In this document: piece after piece, positions 10,303-21,515 of the stretch | Layout: every line of letters begins with the position of its first letter | Position numbering within the stretch: the stretch's first letter is position 1 | DNA from: Vanrija pseudolonga | Taxonomy: Eukaryota > Basidiomycota > Tremellomycetes > Trichosporonales > Trichosporonaceae | Assembly (NCBI RefSeq): GCF_020906515.1 | Contig: NC_085849.1 | Coordinates: forward strand, 1,302,001-1,366,000 | Length of the DNA stretch: 64,000 bases | Direction of reading: 5' to 3' | Program-made: the position numbers and the translations under genes | The notes under the pieces: generated by a model | What the model was told of the DNA's origin: nothing | Seen by the model: the letters and a program-made list of their open reading frames with translations, nothing else | Databases searched by the model: none

Positions 10303-12308
10303 ATGAGCCACGCACAGCAGCAGCAAGCGCCGTCCCCCACCGCCGCGGCACCGCCAGCAAGGCCCCATTCCGCCCACCCCTACATGATGACGCTCAGCAC
10401 TGGCCTCTTCCGCTCCAGCTCCCACCCCACACGGCCAGCAAGCGGCAATACCACCCCGCAGGACGAGAACCCGCCAGCCGGGCGCTCCAGGCGCAGCCGC
10501 GACGCCGAGTGGGACGACGCGTGGGACTCGAGCTCGGACCGGTCGGACGACGACGAGCGCCCCGCGGCGCCGCGCTTTACGCCGCGGCGGAGCACGAGCA
10601 CGGGCGCGAGCGCCAGCTCGGTGCCCGCTGCGACCAGCACGAACGCGAACGCTGCCCCGATCCCCATCCGGCGCGCCGCGGAGACGGAAGCGAGCCCCCC
10701 GCCCGCCGGGGCCGGCTCGGGCTCCATCTCAACGTCGTGGGTGAGCGCAAGCTATCACCCGACCCCGGCACGGGGCACGCCGCCGTCTGGCCCGGCAACG
10801 CGCGCGCTCGCTTCCTCGTCGGGCTCGCAGGCCCGCGTGGCCACCCCGCCGCCGGCCGAACCGCACGCGCCAGCACCGACGAGGCTGCCCCCCGGCGGCG
10901 CATGGGAGATTGTCGAGACGGCCGACGCCGCCGAGGCGCCCTCCACGCCCACGGCCAAGGCCGGTGCTGAAGCTGTGCGCGCCGACGCGGACGATATTCT
11001 GAGAGGTGAGGAAGGTGGTTGACGGCGCTGACCCCACCAAGACCCGTTGCACCTCCTCGGCTCGCTCAACTCGAGCTCAGCGCCGCCAACGCCTGGCCGT
11101 ACCTCGCCCGCACCGCGATCGGGCGCCACCATGTCGAGACAGAGAAGCGTGCGGACCGAGCGGCGGCGGGAGCGATTCGTGCGCATCCTCGCCGGCGACT
11201 CGGGCGGCGCGATAGACATTGCCGCCGTGCGCGCCATTGCATGGTCTGGCGTGCCAGAGGAGATTCGGCCGATCGTGTGGCAGCTGTTGTTGGTGCGTAG
11301 GGCGACGGGCCGAACGCCGAGTAGAGCTCACCCACCCCGCGCAGAACTACCTCCCCCTCGCGTCCCAGCCCCGCCTTGCAACCCTTCAGCGCAAGCGGAA
11401 AGAGTACAGCCAGCTCGTGGAGCAGTACTTTGGACGGGGGCCCGCATCGCTCGACCAGCAGGTAAGCCCATGCCACTCCTCACGCGCTCACGCAGCAGAT
11501 CTGGCACCAGATCGAGATCGACGTGCCCCGCACGCGGCCCGGCGCACCGCTGTGGAGCTGTCCCGCGACACAGCGGGCATTAGAACGCATCCTGTATGTG
11601 TGGGCGATACGGCACCCGGCGAGCGGGTACGTTCAGGGGATCAACGACCTCGCGACGCCGTTCTTCGAGGTGTTCTTGTCGGCGTACGTGAGCGTCGACC
11701 CCGAGTCATTCGACGCCGGCGCCCTGCCCGCCCCGATCCTCGCGGCGATCGAGGCAGACTCGTTCTGGTGTCTCACCAAGCTGCTCGACGGCATCCAGGA
11801 CCACTACATCTCGCAGCAGCCCGGTATCCAGCGCCTCGTGAAGCGCATGGGCGAGCTCATCAAGCGCATCGACGCGCCGCTCGCCGCGCACTTTGAGGAT
11901 CATGGCGTCGAGTACATGCAGTTCGCGTTCCGGTGGATGAACTGTCTGCTCATGCGCGAGATTAGCGTCAAGTGTACTATCCGCATGTGGGACACGTATT
12001 TGGTGGGTTATCGCTCTGGGCAAAACTGACCCGCACAGTCCGAAGGCGCAGACGCATTCTCCCAGTTCCACCTCTACGTCTGCTCAGCCCTCCTGGTCAA
12101 GTTCTCTGACCGGCTCCGCGAGATGGACTTCCAGGAGATCATCATGTTCCTCCAGCGCCTGCCGACGACCAACTGGACCGACCACGACATTGAGCTGTTG
12201 TTGTCGGAAGCGTTTGTGCTTAAGAACACGTGGTCGGGCGCCGAGAACCACTTTGCAAACCTCCAAGTCAATGGAAACAACAGCTTTGGCATGCTCGGGA
12301 GAACATAG
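10303..12308 (+). CDS. GYP1: Rab GTPase-activating protein, TBC domain (Gyp1/TBC1D22 family)
   Basis: Gyp1-type proteins stimulate GTP hydrolysis by Ypt1/Rab1 and related Rabs at the Golgi. The ATG at 10303 starts about 230 residues of Ser/Pro/Ala-rich disorder; the TBC domain follows from AIAWSGVPEEIRPIVWQLLL to the C-terminus. The two catalytic fingers are visible: the arginine finger in IWHQIEIDVPRTRP and the glutamine in SGYVQGINDLATPF. The family C-terminal block is intact (FHLYVCSALLVKFSDRLREM and TTNWTDHDIELLLSEAF), ending FGMLGRT. Four introns at about 11005-11042, 11297-11341, 11462-11495 and 12003-12039 restore a single frame of roughly 600 aa. The 3' end faces the next gene, 170 bp away. 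Confidence 0.92.
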
Positions 12309-12478
12309 CATTACAGCACGAGATAATAGTAGCGCCATAGCAGCCGTAAAGCACCAATGCAGTACATGCTATGCTAGCCTCGCCTCCAATGCGGCTCGGG
12401 CTGACGACAACCAAGGATCACACGACAGATGTCTTCTTCTTTTTGTTTATACGTCTATGCTGCTACAGATACCACCAC

Positions 12479-14575
12479 CTAGTCGAGGTCGCGGTCGCGG
12501 CGCTCGCCCTCCTCCATGTCGACCTCGCCGTCGCCGTCCGCCGCCCCAGCCGCCGCAGATGCAGCGCCGTTGCCAGCGTATGCTGGCGCCGGGGCCGAGT
12601 GCCACGCGGCGTTGAGGTTGCCAGCGAGGTTGGGAATGTCCTTTGTGCCGTGCGAGAGCGCCTTCTCGGCCTTCTCGCGCGACTCGTACGTCGCCAACAA
12701 GCCGCCATCGGGGCCAGTCTCGATCCGCCCGCCCGTGCTCTCGAACCACTCGCGCACGGCGGCGTCGCCGCCAGCCAGCGCATCACCAGTGAGGTGGATC
12801 GTCGTCGAGCGGTTGTCGAGGCGCATCGGGCGCGTGAAAGCGCCGCCGCGGCCGCGTCCCCGTCCGCGCGCACGCGGGCTGCCGCGAGGAGCGCCGCGGC
12901 CGTACGGCGAGAAACGGTTGCCAGTGATACCGAGGGAGGACGCCTGGGGAGTTAGGCTCGACACTCGCTCCGACAACAGCCCACTCACCTTGTCCTTCAG
13001 GGCTGACAGCTGCGCGTTGAGCTTGAGCAGCTCGGCCTGGTCGGCGCCGGCGCTCGTCTCCATGCCGTGCTTGGCCAGCTCGGCGTCGAGGCGGTCCTTG
13101 TCCGTCATGTCCGTGTCAACTGGCTCGGGCGCGGGCTTGTCGGCCTCCTCCATCTCCTTGGCAATCTCCTTGATGCGGCCGAGGATGGCGACCTTGTCCT
13201 CCTTTGACGCGGTGGCCGCGCGCGCAAACAGGACCTTTTGCTCGGCGATCAGCGTCTCCTTCTTCTGGCGCTTCTCCTTGGCCTCGAGGAGCGCGAGCGT
13301 CTTCTTGAGCCGGCTCTCGGGGCCCTCGAGCTTGGCGACCACGTCGCCCTGGGCATTCTCGCCGCTCTCCAGCTTCTTCATGTTGGCGATGAGCTGCGCG
13401 CTCTTCTCGAGCGCCTTCTGGCCCTCCTCGCCCTGGCCGGGGCGGGGACGGTGCCACAGCACCTTGACATGCCGCGAGCCAAACACGGCCTCGTCCGACT
13501 TCCACGCCTTGTACGCCTCGCGGTTAGAACCAAACGACACGAGTGCTCTTTTCGAGTTGCCCTCGATAGCGACGTTTGTCACGTCGCCAAACTGGCCAAA
13601 GTAGTCGCGGATCGCGCCCATTGACAGGTGCTGCGGCGGCACGTCGGTGATGAGAATCGTCGTTGATGTCCGGTCCGAGGGGGGACGGTTCGTGCCCTGG
13701 AAGTCTGCTGCTGGGCCGCCACCAGGAGGGAAGGGCATGAACGGTGGGCCGCCAGGCATGCCAGGCGGCCCTCCCATGAAGGGAGGCATGTTGGGGTCGA
13801 ACGGCATGCCGGGCATGGGGCCCATGGGACCCCCTGGTCCGCCGCCGCGTCCGCCACGGTGTCCTCCCCGTCCGCGTCCTCGGGGGCCGCCGCGCCCTCC
13901 GGGTCCAGGAGGCCCCATGAAGCCCTGCTGGGCCTGCTGCATCTGGAACATCATCTGCTCGGGTGTTGGGATGAAGACGTCGTCCGAGTGTTCGAAGGGG
14001 CAGTTGACTCCGCGCATGCAGAATCCGCGTTCTGGAGGGTCAGCAATGCCTTCGCGTTCGGCCACCCACCATGATAGTCGCGGCAGCGAGCGCGCTTCCG
14101 CGGCGCCTGTCCACCCTGTGGCGCGCCGACCTCTCCCGCCTCGCCCATCTCGATCTCGTTGCCCGCGCGTCTTGGCGACGACGGGCCCGCGACGGGCTCA
14201 GCGGCAGGGGCAGCTGGAGCACCAGCCTGCTGCTGGGGGAGGTACGACTTTGTATGCAATGTTGTGAAGCAGAGGTCGACGAAGGGGGCGGAGTTGGCGT
14301 CGAGGAACTCTTTGAGCTCGTCGACCATGTACTGGGATGTGTCAGTGGCTTTATCCCTCCACGGCAAGCCACCCGCACCTTCTTCCACTCGGCCTCGGTC
14401 ATGCTCGACTCGTGCTTGAGCAGCGCGATGATATAGTCGGCGAGCACGTCGGGATCGGCGTCGCACCTGGGGGACTGTCAGCGGCAACTCGCAAGGAGGC
14501 AACTTACATCGGCTCGAGGGTGGTGATGAGCCACCGCTTAAAGTCTGGCGACTCGCATGCCTCGCTGAAGGACAT
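12479..14575 (-). CDS. RBM26/RBM27-type RNA-binding protein (PWI-like, CCCH finger, RRM)
   Basis: Animal RBM26/27 and S. pombe Rmn1 act in nuclear RNA decay linked to the exosome; that role here is inferred from domain order. The ATG at 14575 starts a PWI-like helical domain (SPDFKRWLITTLEPM, VLADYIIALLKHESSMTEAE). After an Ala/Pro linker comes a CCCH finger whose C-x8-C-x5-C-x3-H spacing appears only after splicing (CRDYHERGFCMRGVNCPFEH). A Gly/Pro/Met-rich stretch follows, then an RRM (TTILITDVPPQHLSMGAIRD and ALVSFGSNREAYKAW). Next is a Lys/Glu coiled coil, and a second RRM-like fold near the end (NRSTTIHLTGDALAGGDAAV) before an acidic tail. An intron at 12944-12988 is 45 nt, in frame and stop-free. 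The promoter contains the double E-box at 14739. Confidence 0.88.
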
Positions 14576-14979
14576 GGCTGCGGGTGGGTGTGTGGGGCTG
14601 TGTTGTGTGTTGTTGAGAGGTGTAAGTGTCTGTTGGATGAGGATGGTTTGTCAGTGTAGTTCTGGCTGCTTGGATTTCTGGACGACGGCGAAAGAGGAAA
14701 ACGCGACCAGTGATGTCGATGGTCGGCGGGAGTAAAGCCACGTGGCCGCACGTGGTACTGGCGCCGGTGCCCCATTGTTGACGACGAGAACGATGCCCTG
14801 CTAGCTGCTGCGTCTACATGCTCTGCGTTTGCTCTCATGCTCTCTAACAAGGCCCGAGTGCGACAAGACGACGGCCAGGCAGCACGTATTGCCCTGGATC
14901 GACACGCCCAACAATGCAATACATGAAGTGTACCCTCCTCCTCCTCCCCCTCCTTCCCTCGTCCATCCGCCACGCTCCC
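14576..14979. other. intergenic region upstream of the RBM26-like gene
   Basis: About 400 bp between the RBM26-like start codon and the stop of the cupin gene. It carries a GT/TG-rich leader next to the start codon, the paired CACGTG sites, and CTCTCTAAC-type sequence further out. If the cupin transcript is read unspliced its ORF would continue through this interval to 14801. Confidence 0.6.
14739..14754. promoter_or_regulatory. paired CACGTG E-boxes, 10-bp spacing, upstream of the RBM26-like gene
   Basis: CACGTG begins at 14739 and again at 14749 (CACGTGGCCGCACGTG), 164 bp upstream of the start codon at 14575. Ten to twelve of the sixteen positions and the exact spacing match the pair at 1838-1853. 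Confidence 0.55.
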
Positions 14980-15544
14980 CTACTCTGCCGTCAGCCACGC
15001 CCCAAAGTCTGTGGGACTCACGAAAGTCGACCTCTTCCAACGGCTTGCCCCCAGCAACAACAGGCTCAGCATTGACGATGACGCTGACCCAGCGCGCGCC
15101 CTCGGGGCCAGCCTCCCACCCGTGCACCGTGCCCCGTTGAATAACAATCTCGCCGGCTTGCACGAGCGTGCGCTTCTCCTTCCCCTCGCCGTCGGGCGTG
15201 ATGAGGTACACGCTGCCCTTCAACAAAACATTGTAGTCGACCGAGTTGGTGCGGTGCATCGCGACGCGGAAGTTCGGCGCGAGGTCGGTGACCTGCGCGT
15301 TGACGCCGTTAGGCGTCACCACGGCGGGCGCGAGCGCCGCCGCGGCGTCGATGCCTGCGCTGTCGATGGCATGTGTCGACTTGGCAGGCAGGCCGAGGGT
15401 CGCGAAGAGCGCGGTGAAGGCCGCACCCCCGTCCAGAGCTGTGCGGAACGGCGGCGTGTCGTCGTGCAGCTCGACCTGCGAGCCGTCGGTGTCCGCCTCG
15501 GCGTGCGAGGTGACGATGCGCCGGAAGGGGCCGTACATTGACAT
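14980..15544 (-). CDS. small cupin-fold protein
   Basis: A single cupin beta-barrel (RmlC-like) of 175 aa. The ATG at 15544 begins MSMYGPFRRIVTSHAEADTD. The barrel core is visible as FRVAMHRTNSVDYNVLLKGS and then AGEIVIQRGTVHGWEAGPEG, with His residues where metal ligands normally sit. A short intron at 14985-15021 (GTGAGT donor, CTGAC branch, GGCAG acceptor) leads to a TAG stop two codons in, giving the C-terminus LEEVDFQ. Without splicing the frame reads on into a Gly-rich tail to 14801, which looks non-coding. Such proteins occur beside fungal catabolic genes; the substrate is unknown. The DUF2264 gene upstream on the same strand makes a carbohydrate link possible. Confidence 0.8.
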
Positions 15545-15626
15545 TGTTGGGCGAGGTGGTGTGGGAGATGGGGTGCTGGGGCTGGGGAAGGAGCTGCACC
15601 GCGCGCGGACGACAGCCGTCCGCGCT

Positions 15627-15801
15627 TTATGTGGTCGCGGCGCGGCAATGCTGGTTGTGCTGGCTGGCCGATTTATCGGCTGGCTTGGGCCGGTACGTCT
15701 TTGTGCCGATGAACCGGGCGTCATTCCGGCGGATTGGCGAGGCCGCAGCTGCATCGACGACGCCGGCGACGGTGCGCTTGGCGAGGAGATGTACCGAAGC
15801 C
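15627..15801 (-). CDS. possible 58-aa ORF or upstream ORF of the cupin gene
   Basis: Between the cupin start and the DUF2264 stop lies an ATG-initiated 58-codon frame beginning MASVHLLAKRTVAGVVDAAA and rich in Ala, Arg and Ser early, like a mitochondrial presequence. It ends 83 nt before the cupin start codon, so it could equally be an upstream ORF in the cupin leader, or chance. Nothing else supports it. Confidence 0.2.
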
Positions 15802-15885
15802 ATGGAGAACGGCACACTGCATGCACTACCCCGAGACCGACAGCCGTGTCACTTCTATCATTCTAGCATTGCCTACTACACTACA

Positions 15886-17939
15886 CTACATCACAACACA
15901 CTTCCCCTCGTCCTTGATGAACGGCAGCTCCTTCTGCGCCTCAGCGAGCCCGGCCCACGGCTTGAGCTCGTTCCACGCCTCGACCCACTGGGGCTCGAGG
16001 TCGCCGGCCGACGGCTGCGCAAAGACACGCAGCGCGACCCACTTGGTCTGCCCGGCGCCAACGTGGCCCAGCACGGTCGGGAAGACGGTGCGCCCCGATA
16101 CGAGGTTGGTGCTCGCCGCCATGTCGTGCACGACGGCCTCGCCCGTGCCGAGCAGGTCGTAGACGGCGCTCACCCCCGCCTTGGACGTCGCAATCGCCGC
16201 GCGCTTGTCGGCCGCCTCGTACCGCCCGTGCGCTGTCCCAACGCTCTGCACGACAGGCAGATGCCGCTCCGAGTGCTTGGGACCCGTGTGCGAGTGGATG
16301 GCGAACCCGCCCGACGAGAACTTGATCCCGCGCCCCGACTCGATGCGGTGCACGCGCGTGTGCCACGGCGTGTGCTTGTCCGGCGGAGGGATAAGCCACG
16401 TCGTGATCGTGATGTTGGGCTTGGGCTTCCAAGTCGACTTGATCACGCCCTCGTCCGACACGCTCACGTCGGTGAGGTTGCGTGACACCTGCCAGTACTC
16501 GCCGTCGTCGTCCTCGCAGATGCTGATTGTCGAGTCGGCCGCCGCCGAGTCGAGGCCATACTGGCCTCCGACGACCGAGAAGCCAAACGCTGACGAGTAC
16601 GCCAGCTTGCCGTACTTTGCTGCCGTCTGCAGCATGGGCCAGTTGGTGCACTGCCCGCTGGTCAGGAGGAAGGTGTGCCCCGCGGCGTGGGAGAAGGTCT
16701 GGAGCCACGGCTTGACGACGGCGTTCTCGCTGAACACCTCGGGGATGGACTCCTCCTCGGCTGTCCAGAACGGATGCTCCTTGGGCAGCGCCATGACGAA
16801 GAAGGTCTTGAGAGCCCAGTAGGGCGACTGGGGCGAGTTGTATTGCTGAAGGTTAGCTGCCGACACGATTGCTCTAACCCACCTCGCTCATGAACAGTGA
16901 TGGATAGGTCCACCCGATCGTCAAGCTGCCATCACGCGCAAAGACGCTCTCCTTCTGGGTGAAGTATCGAATGGATCGGAGGACAAGACCCTTGACCACG
17001 CCCCAGGTGAGCGGTGCAGGCAGCGGGTGCTCATCGTCGGTCGCGTACGCCAGCGCGGACCAGAAGGCCGCCGTGGCAAAGCGATATGTCATGCTGCGTC
17101 CGAATGGGATCGACGCGCCGTCGGGCGCGAACAGGTGGATCACGTTCGGGATGTTGGCCAGCGTCCGCGTCCAGATCTTGCTGATCCGCGCCTTGTCCTG
17201 TGGCGCGAGGCGGGTGTACAACAGCGAGTAGAACGGGATGGCAAACGACGTCGCGTAGTAGTCGTACGCGATCATCTGGTCGCATGGCCCGTCGGCAGGG
17301 AACCCGTCGGCGTTGTAGTGGCTCTCGACAAACTCGAGCGTCTCCTCGATCGCGGCCTCCGAGTACTCGGCGCCGACAGACTTGAGGCTGACGTTGGCGA
17401 GGATGCGGAACCCTGGGCGTCAGCAAAACCCACGCGATCACACACTCACATCGCCAATTGTTAGGCGGGATCTCGACGTCGTTGATCGCCGTGATCCACT
17501 TCGCCACTCGGGTCTTCGCCTCGTCCGACAGCGGGGTCCAGAAGACGTCGGGCGCGATAGCAATGGCGACAGCAACGGCCGCGATCTCAACACAGCGCTG
17601 GTCGCGATCTCTCAGCTTGCCCCAGTACTCCTCGTGCGCAGGGTTGGTGCCGTTGTCCAGGCCCGCTCGCCACCGGTCGCCGAGCGGCCGGAGGAGTGGG
17701 TGGTCGGGCTCGGCAGCGAGCGCCGGAGCGAGGCCCCACAGGGCGCGCGCATAGCCCTCGAACTGGGCTGCAATCTCGCCGAATACCACGCCGCCCTGGA
17801 ACAGCTCGACGCGCGCCCCGCCGGCCGACTGTGCGTCGGCGAGCGGCGCGAGCAGGTCGAGCAGGAGCTGGACGGCGTCGTCCCGCGTCCGAAGCGGGTT
17901 GGACGTGATGGCCTTTACGGCGGGCGAGGGGGTGAACAT
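15886..17939 (-). CDS. DUF2264 domain protein
   Basis: Matches the DUF2264 family, large proteins with an (alpha/alpha)-barrel-like N-terminal half that in bacteria often sit beside polysaccharide-degradation genes; the activity is not established. The ATG at 17939 begins MFTPSPAVKAITSNPLRTRD. Signatures: GARVELFQGGVVFGEIAAQF, LEGYAR-type helix (FEGYARALWGLAPALA), EIPPNNW, DGFPADGPCDQMIAYDYYAT, SMTYRFATAAFWSAL and YWALKTFFVMALPKEHPFW. Introns near 17413-17450 and 16848-16880 restore one frame of about 650 aa. No signal peptide is evident, so the product is probably intracellular. The 5' neighbour is DCP2, divergent across 560 bp. Confidence 0.85.
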
Positions 17940-18499
17940 GCTACTGGTGTTGACGGGGGGCCGCTGCCGCTGTGCATGCTGCGTGCGGCCTTTATAGATG
18001 CAGGCTTCGGAAATAGGAGGAGCAAGGGAGAGATGGGGGCCGGCGGTGGCCCGGTCGGATGGAGCATCCTGTGTGTGTGTGGAGGTGGCCCGAGTCGGCT
18101 GCTGCCAAGAGTGGGGGGAGTGTGTGTGGACGCTATTTCCCCACATCCGGACACTTGACCCCCGCAAAGGACGGCCGCGGAATGACACAGAGACAGGGAT
18201 GTGATAATAAATGATGACGTGTAAACGGGATGCAACCACGTGCATTCCATGCGGCCCAGGCACGGGACTGGCGGTTGTGTCGAGTTGCGTTGCTTGCTGC
18301 CTCGCCGCCGCCTGCCTGCGCGCGTCACATCGCCCCTCCTGCGACTTCTTATCAACCTTCATCATCATCACGGCAAACAACCAACATCAACGCGACTGTC
18401 TACTCGACAACAGCGGCAGCAAGGTACCTAACCCACACGCTACGGCGCCCACCACCCAACTATTACCCTCCGCGTCCCACCCCCCCTACAATCCCAACA
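17940..18499. other. divergent promoter region DUF2264/DCP2
   Basis: 560 bp with no supported ORF. It contains one CACGTG at 18237-18242, a GTGTGTGT stretch near 18070, and CA/CT-rich leader sequence before the DCP2 start. TTTATAGATG at about 17990 is a plausible TATA element for the DUF2264 gene. Confidence 0.6.
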
Positions 18500-20853
18500 A
18501 TGCCCGCGCGGCCAATCACACCTCACCGCGCTCGCCCTCCGCACATGGACCATCACCCGTCGCCATCATCTGCAGGGCCATCACATACGCCAGTAGCGGC
18601 ACAGACGGAAGATGAAGACGGCGGCGATGAGAACGTCTTCCGAGACATGACGTTTGAAGAGGTCCTCGAGGACCTCAACGCCCGCTTCCTCGTCAACCTC
18701 CCAGAACAAGAGACGAGCCTCGTGCGCGTCTACTGGCAGGCAGAGCAGGCCCACTGGTTCTACGAAGACTACATCAGACCGCTCAACCCCTTCCTCCCGT
18801 CTCTATCCCAGCGGCAGTTTACGCATCTCATCATCGAGTCGTCGCCGCTGTATGCCAACTCGGCCATCGACTATGACGCCATATGGGAAGAGTACTGCGC
18901 GTACAAGAAGATGGTGCCATGCTGCGGCGGCATCATCATCTCGGCCAACGGGGACAAGGTGCTCATGGTGCGAGGATGGAAGTCGAACGCTGGCTGGTGC
19001 TTTCCCCGAGGCAAGATCAACTCGGAAGAATCCGACATGGACTGTGCGATCCGAGAAGTGAGTGAATTGTTGGTTTATCGAGCCTAACGCCCCTCTAGGT
19101 TGAAGAAGAGACAGGCTACGACATGTCGGGAAAAGTCAACGAGAAGGACTTTATCAAGACGCAGATCAGCGCCCAGGAGGTGACCATGTTCCTTGCCAAG
19201 GGCGTCGACGAGTCGACAGTGTTCGAGACACAGACCCGCAAGGAGATTGGTGCGATCGAGTGGATCCCATTCTACGACTTGCCGACCTGGACCAACAAGA
19301 AGGGACCAAAGCGCACCGGTGGCAAGGGACAGAAGAAGTTCTACAACGTCACGCCGTTTGTCGGCCCACTCAAGAAGTGGCTGGCAAAGAACGGCATCAA
19401 CCCGTACCCACCCAGACCTAAAGAGAAGCAGCAGCACACCAACAACATTCCTGGGTCGGCTGGCAAGCAGGGCAAGGAGCGCCACCTGCAGCCCTTTGCG
19501 TTTGACGACACGCATGCCGCCGCTCAGCAGCCTGCGACTGCAATCGACCATCTCTTTGCCAAGTTTATCCAGAAGGACGAGGGTGTCCTGGCACTGGAAA
19601 GCGACAATGCCCGCAAGCTCGACCAGCTGTTCTCAAACCTGGAGCCAAAGAGCGCCGAGCAGCAAGCACAGGAGCGCAAGGAGGATGACGCGTTAGCGAG
19701 TCTTCTCAGCGGTCTGTCAACCGTGGCTGCGCCAGCACCACCACAGCACGTCTCTGCACCCCCGGCCGACCCCAAACAATCAAAGCTCCTCGGCATCCTC
19801 AACGCGCCAAAGGCAGCACCATCTACTACTCCCGCATCTCCCCCACGATCGACTCATCAATCTAACCTGCTCTCCATGCTTGCCTCGCCACCTAAGCCCG
19901 GCGCTTCCCTCCATGCTACGCCATCTCCCGCAGCAACAGGGTCCGCCGACAACCACGATGACCGCCGCAGCCGCCAACAGGCTCTCCTCGAAGCCAGCTT
20001 TGGCTCAGAGTTTGGCGCACCCCAACCCAACCTCTCCGTCCCTCCACGATCGCACACCCACTCTGCGGCGACATCGACCGGCACCTACCCGACTCCCAAC
20101 GTCGCCCCGATCGACATGCCCTCGCCGCAAAACTACACCAACCCCGGCTGGCACGAGCCGCCGCAGCCGCCTCCCCAGCAACCACAGTTCAACCAATACT
20201 CGCCCGAGGCGCCTCAGCACCGGGCATATGACGGCTCGCCGCAGCGTCTTGGCCAGTATGCGTCGCCTCTTCAACAGCCGGGGCAGTTTGTTCAGCCGGG
20301 CTACCAGCAGCCCCCACAACAGTTCCTCCCCCCGGCTCCGCCCAACGGCGGCCCGGCGCCGAGCGATCACCAGCGTGCGCTCCTCGGCACGCTGTTTGGC
20401 GCCGGCGGTGGGGCTCCCAGGCCCCAAGCCGGCTTCCCTCCCCTAGGTGCTCCCTTTGGAGCGTACCCGTTAGGACCTCAGCCCGGCAACTTCCCTCCTG
20501 GCGGCCTTCCTCCCGGCAATCTCCCTCCCCCCGGGTTCGGACCGGGCGGGTTCCCCAACCAGTACGGTGCTCGGCCATCTGCGACTGGGCAGTATGGCGC
20601 TGTGCCTCCCCCGCTTCAACAGCAACGGGTGTACAGCGGAGGATACGCGCCGCCACTGGGGGCAGCGTATGGTGGCCCCGGGCCGCAAGGCAATCTCCCG
20701 CCGCTGCAGCAGCAGCCTCTGGGCCCCCCTCCGGGCCTCGCTCCGCTGCCCGTCCCGCCTGCCGCGCAGCCGATCTCGCCTTCGGCCGTGCACCAGCCTG
20801 TGCCGCGCCCGCCTGTCGGTGGCGGCCTGCTCGGGCTGATGGGCGGGCGTTAG
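18500..20853 (+). CDS. DCP2: mRNA-decapping enzyme catalytic subunit Dcp2
   Basis: Dcp2 is the Nudix hydrolase that removes the m7G cap in 5'-3' mRNA decay, with Dcp1 and Edc factors in P-bodies. Two exons, 18500-19057 and 19099-20853, give 770 aa. Residues about 45-130 form the Dcp2 N-terminal (box A) domain (FEEVLEDLNARFLVNLPEQE). The Nudix box follows: GKINSEESDMDCAIRE is joined across the single 41-nt intron to VEEETGYD, so the catalytic RE-x2-EE-x-G element is assembled only after splicing. Box B and IEWIPFYDLPTW follow. The C-terminal 450 residues are Pro/Gln/Gly-rich disorder with repeated short leucine motifs (KLLGILNA, NLLSMLAS, QRALLGTLFG) that resemble the helical leucine-rich motifs that bind Edc3/Pat1. 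Confidence is high. Confidence 0.95.
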
Positions 20854-21515
20854 TGGATGTGTGGAGGATGTCTGGATGTGTGGAGGTGGGGGTGGTGGAG
20901 GCCGGAGGACGCCGAGGCACATGACTGTTTCAGAAGGAAGTACAGGTCTATAGGGTACGATTCCTCGTCATGTGTATGCAGGCGTGTGGCGCGTGTGGTG
21001 GTGTGTCGTTGGTCTTGGCTTGGTGGCAATGACTTGGTCTCAGCTGACTGATAACATAACACCGGTCCGGTGGTTAGCGCGTGCAGTGGGGCCAGGGCGG
21101 CCGGGAGTACAGCTGAGATACCAGCGGGGCCCTGTGGGCAGCCAGCGTGGGTCGTCGCCCACCGCGGCGCCGCATATAGCGCGTCTGCTGGCTCTCTCCG
21201 TGCCCTCTCCCTGGGCTGCGGCGTCCGGCGTCATGCAAGCGAGCAGCAGCAAGTGGACCGTGTAGCCCACCCAAGCCAAGTGCACTTGGCGCGGCGTCGG
21301 TACCGTCGGGGTCGGGCAAGAGGCCGCGGGCCGGCACACGGCCGGCGGGCGGAGCACTGTGCGGGCCGGCGTTAGCTACATCCGGGGTATGTCCGGGCCG
21401 CCGCTGCGTTCTCTCACCTGCTACAGTACGACGAGACGACATGCACGCTGTATATAACTCACACTCGCTATGCATCATGCCTGGCCCAGCTAAGCACGAC
21501 CTCTCTACCAGCACC
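20854..21515. other. promoter region of the GH88 gene
   Basis: About 660 bp between DCP2 and the chosen GH88 start. It has short direct repeats of GTGGATGTGTGGAG type right after the DCP2 stop, a GC-rich middle, and a TATA box at 21451-21457. The inverted-looking GGCCGGCACACGGCCGGC near 21325 is notable. No ORF is supported. Confidence 0.6.
21451..21457 (+). promoter_or_regulatory. TATA box of the GH88 gene
   Basis: TATATAA stands 59 bp before the ATG at 21516. Because it lies downstream of the first in-frame ATG (21441), it argues that translation begins at 21516 or 21477 rather than 21441. Confidence 0.5.

Noticed and set aside
12516-13604. 362-codon plus-strand frame opposite the RBM26-like gene
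   Set aside because: Antisense shadow of a gene with intact RRM signatures; Ser/Arg-rich composition only.
21441-21515. Earlier in-frame ATGs (21441, 21477) as GH88 start
   Set aside because: A TATATAA box at 21451 lies after the first; sequence before 21516 has no family similarity. 21477 remains possible.
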